DNA of 15,354 nt from NCBI GenBank assembly GCA_002451695.1, contig DKDC01000014.1:42765-58118 (forward strand), read 5' to 3'. Positions within the stretch are counted from its first letter, which is position 1. Each line of letters opens with the position of its first letter. Shown one piece after another: positions 14,925 through 15,354 of this stretch. Source of the stretch: Prevotellaceae bacterium UBA6858. GTDB lineage: Bacteria > Bacteroidota > Bacteroidia > Bacteroidales > Bacteroidaceae. A program made the position numbers and the translations under genes. The notes below the pieces were generated by a model. The model made no database searches, was not told where the DNA came from, and worked only from the letters and a program-made list of their open reading frames with translations.

Positions 14925-15321
14925 AAAGATATTTTTTAATTGTTATGTTTTTCGCCGACCGCCTGTCGGCATTTTTTTGTTTTTTACAGCATTCGGAAAA
15001 TAGTTTTCATGATTTCCGCCTGCCTTTCAAGAACGCAGTCCCGATGCCGCCGCAGCAACACCGTTCCGTTTGGAATAGTCAACCGGCAAAGCCGGCTTCA
15101 ACACAATACGCGCTTTCGCGCCGATTTCTCATGACGGACTTTGTTATATTTATTGTCGTAGTCTGTCCGTACCGAACTTATGATTTTGCAAGGATACTCA
15201 TTATTTTCAATAAAGCCACATTTTCATCGAAATTCTTTCCGATTTTTCAATGTGTTGAATATAAACCTTTTATACCTTTTTGCTTTTTGTTGTAACGTTA
15301 TATTGTCCAGCAGGTTACAAA
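14925..15321. other. Hairpin-rich non-coding region upstream of the minus-strand pair
   Basis: No supported gene. It presumably holds the leader and promoter of the minus-strand pair. Beyond the plus-oriented hairpin at 14954-14970 there are five short inverted repeats: 14994-14999/15013-15018 (CGGAAA/TTTCCG), 15064-15067/15072-15075, 15083-15087/15091-15095 (CCGGC-AAA-GCCGG), 15110-15113/15118-15121 (minus strand GCGC-GAAA-GCGC, a GNRA-type loop) and 15134-15139/15165-15170 (ACGGAC/GTCCGT). On the minus strand TATCCTTG (15188-15195) is one base off the -7 consensus, without a well-placed -33. A structured leader or small RNA is possible. Confidence 0.4.
14954..14978 (+). terminator. Plus-strand terminator-like hairpin just upstream of the GG-leader gene
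   Basis: GCCGAC (14954-14959), loop CGCCT, GTCGGC (14965-14970), then A and seven T residues (14972-14978). The polarity is plus-strand, yet it sits 30 bases upstream of a minus-strand start, so there is no obvious transcript for it to end other than antisense RNA. On the minus strand it would be a leader hairpin followed by A residues. Confidence 0.5.
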
Positions 15322-15354
15322 CCGCAAAAATTATGTCCTATGTAGTTTGAATTA
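15322..15354. repeat. Palindromic intergenic repeat element, copy 2 (cut by window end)
   Basis: CCGCAAAAA (15322-15330), GTCCTATGTAGTTT (15335-15348, exact inverse of 4060-4073) and ATGTAGTTTGAATTA (15340-15354, inverse of 4096-4110 with one mismatch) repeat pieces of the element at 4033-4114. It runs off the window, so its full form is unknown. Confidence 0.6.

Noticed and set aside
14945..15295. Plus-strand open frame of 116 codons in the right-hand gap
   Set aside because: Composition is atypical, it begins at the T-rich terminator-like hairpin, and the region is better explained as non-coding hairpin DNA. It could be a repeated element, which cannot be tested here.

Overview
The window reads as chromosomal DNA of a Bacteroidales bacterium (phylum Bacteroidota); the family cannot be fixed from the sequence. 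Evidence: roughly half-GC coding DNA with an AT-rich intergenic bias; no Shine-Dalgarno pattern before most starts; a perfect Bacteroidota-type -7 box (TAnnTTTG) ahead of the first gene; and a gene set typical of the group (RarA-TilS pair, DUF1343/NamZ, the DUF5009 MurT-like transporter, a serine hydrolase-SGNH fusion, a Gly-Ser repeat protein with a GG leader).

Layout. (1) 127-3928, plus strand: rarA, tilS and a small secreted penicillin-binding transpeptidase. rarA and tilS overlap by 4 bp, tilS and the transpeptidase by up to 43 bp, so they form one transcription unit. (2) 3929-4394: a 466-bp non-coding gap holding a terminator-like hairpin, a short palindromic repeat element and a separate 11-bp inverted repeat. 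(3) 4395-13701, plus strand: six genes with gaps of 20 nt or less or a 4-bp overlap. They encode a secreted metallophosphatase fused to a PQQ-like beta-propeller, NamZ (exo-beta-N-acetylmuramidase), a MurT-like membrane transporter, MurQ (MurNAc-6-phosphate etherase), a secreted beta-lactamase-fold hydrolase fused to an SGNH esterase domain, and a secreted transglutaminase-like/SH3b/SH3b/NlpC-P60 protein. (4) A bidirectional terminator at 13731-13764, then two overlapping minus-strand genes (13763-14924). One carries a class II bacteriocin-like double-glycine leader and a Cys-containing (Gly-Ser)n tract; the other is an unrecognised secreted protein. (5) 14925-15354: non-coding, rich in small hairpins, ending in a second copy of the intergenic repeat element.

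How the genes fit together. Region 3 looks like a peptidoglycan salvage operon. NamZ would release terminal MurNAc from peptidoglycan fragments outside the cytoplasm, the MurT-like protein would import it, and MurQ would convert MurNAc-6-phosphate to GlcNAc-6-phosphate and D-lactate. The NlpC/P60 protein would trim stem peptides, and the two esterase/hydrolase-type proteins could remove substituents. The MurNAc kinase (MurK) that should link import to MurQ is not present, and two fused proteins in the operon have no settled role. The most novel material is the pairing of these fusion enzymes with the salvage pathway, the GG-leader Gly-Ser-Cys protein pair, and the dispersed intergenic repeat.
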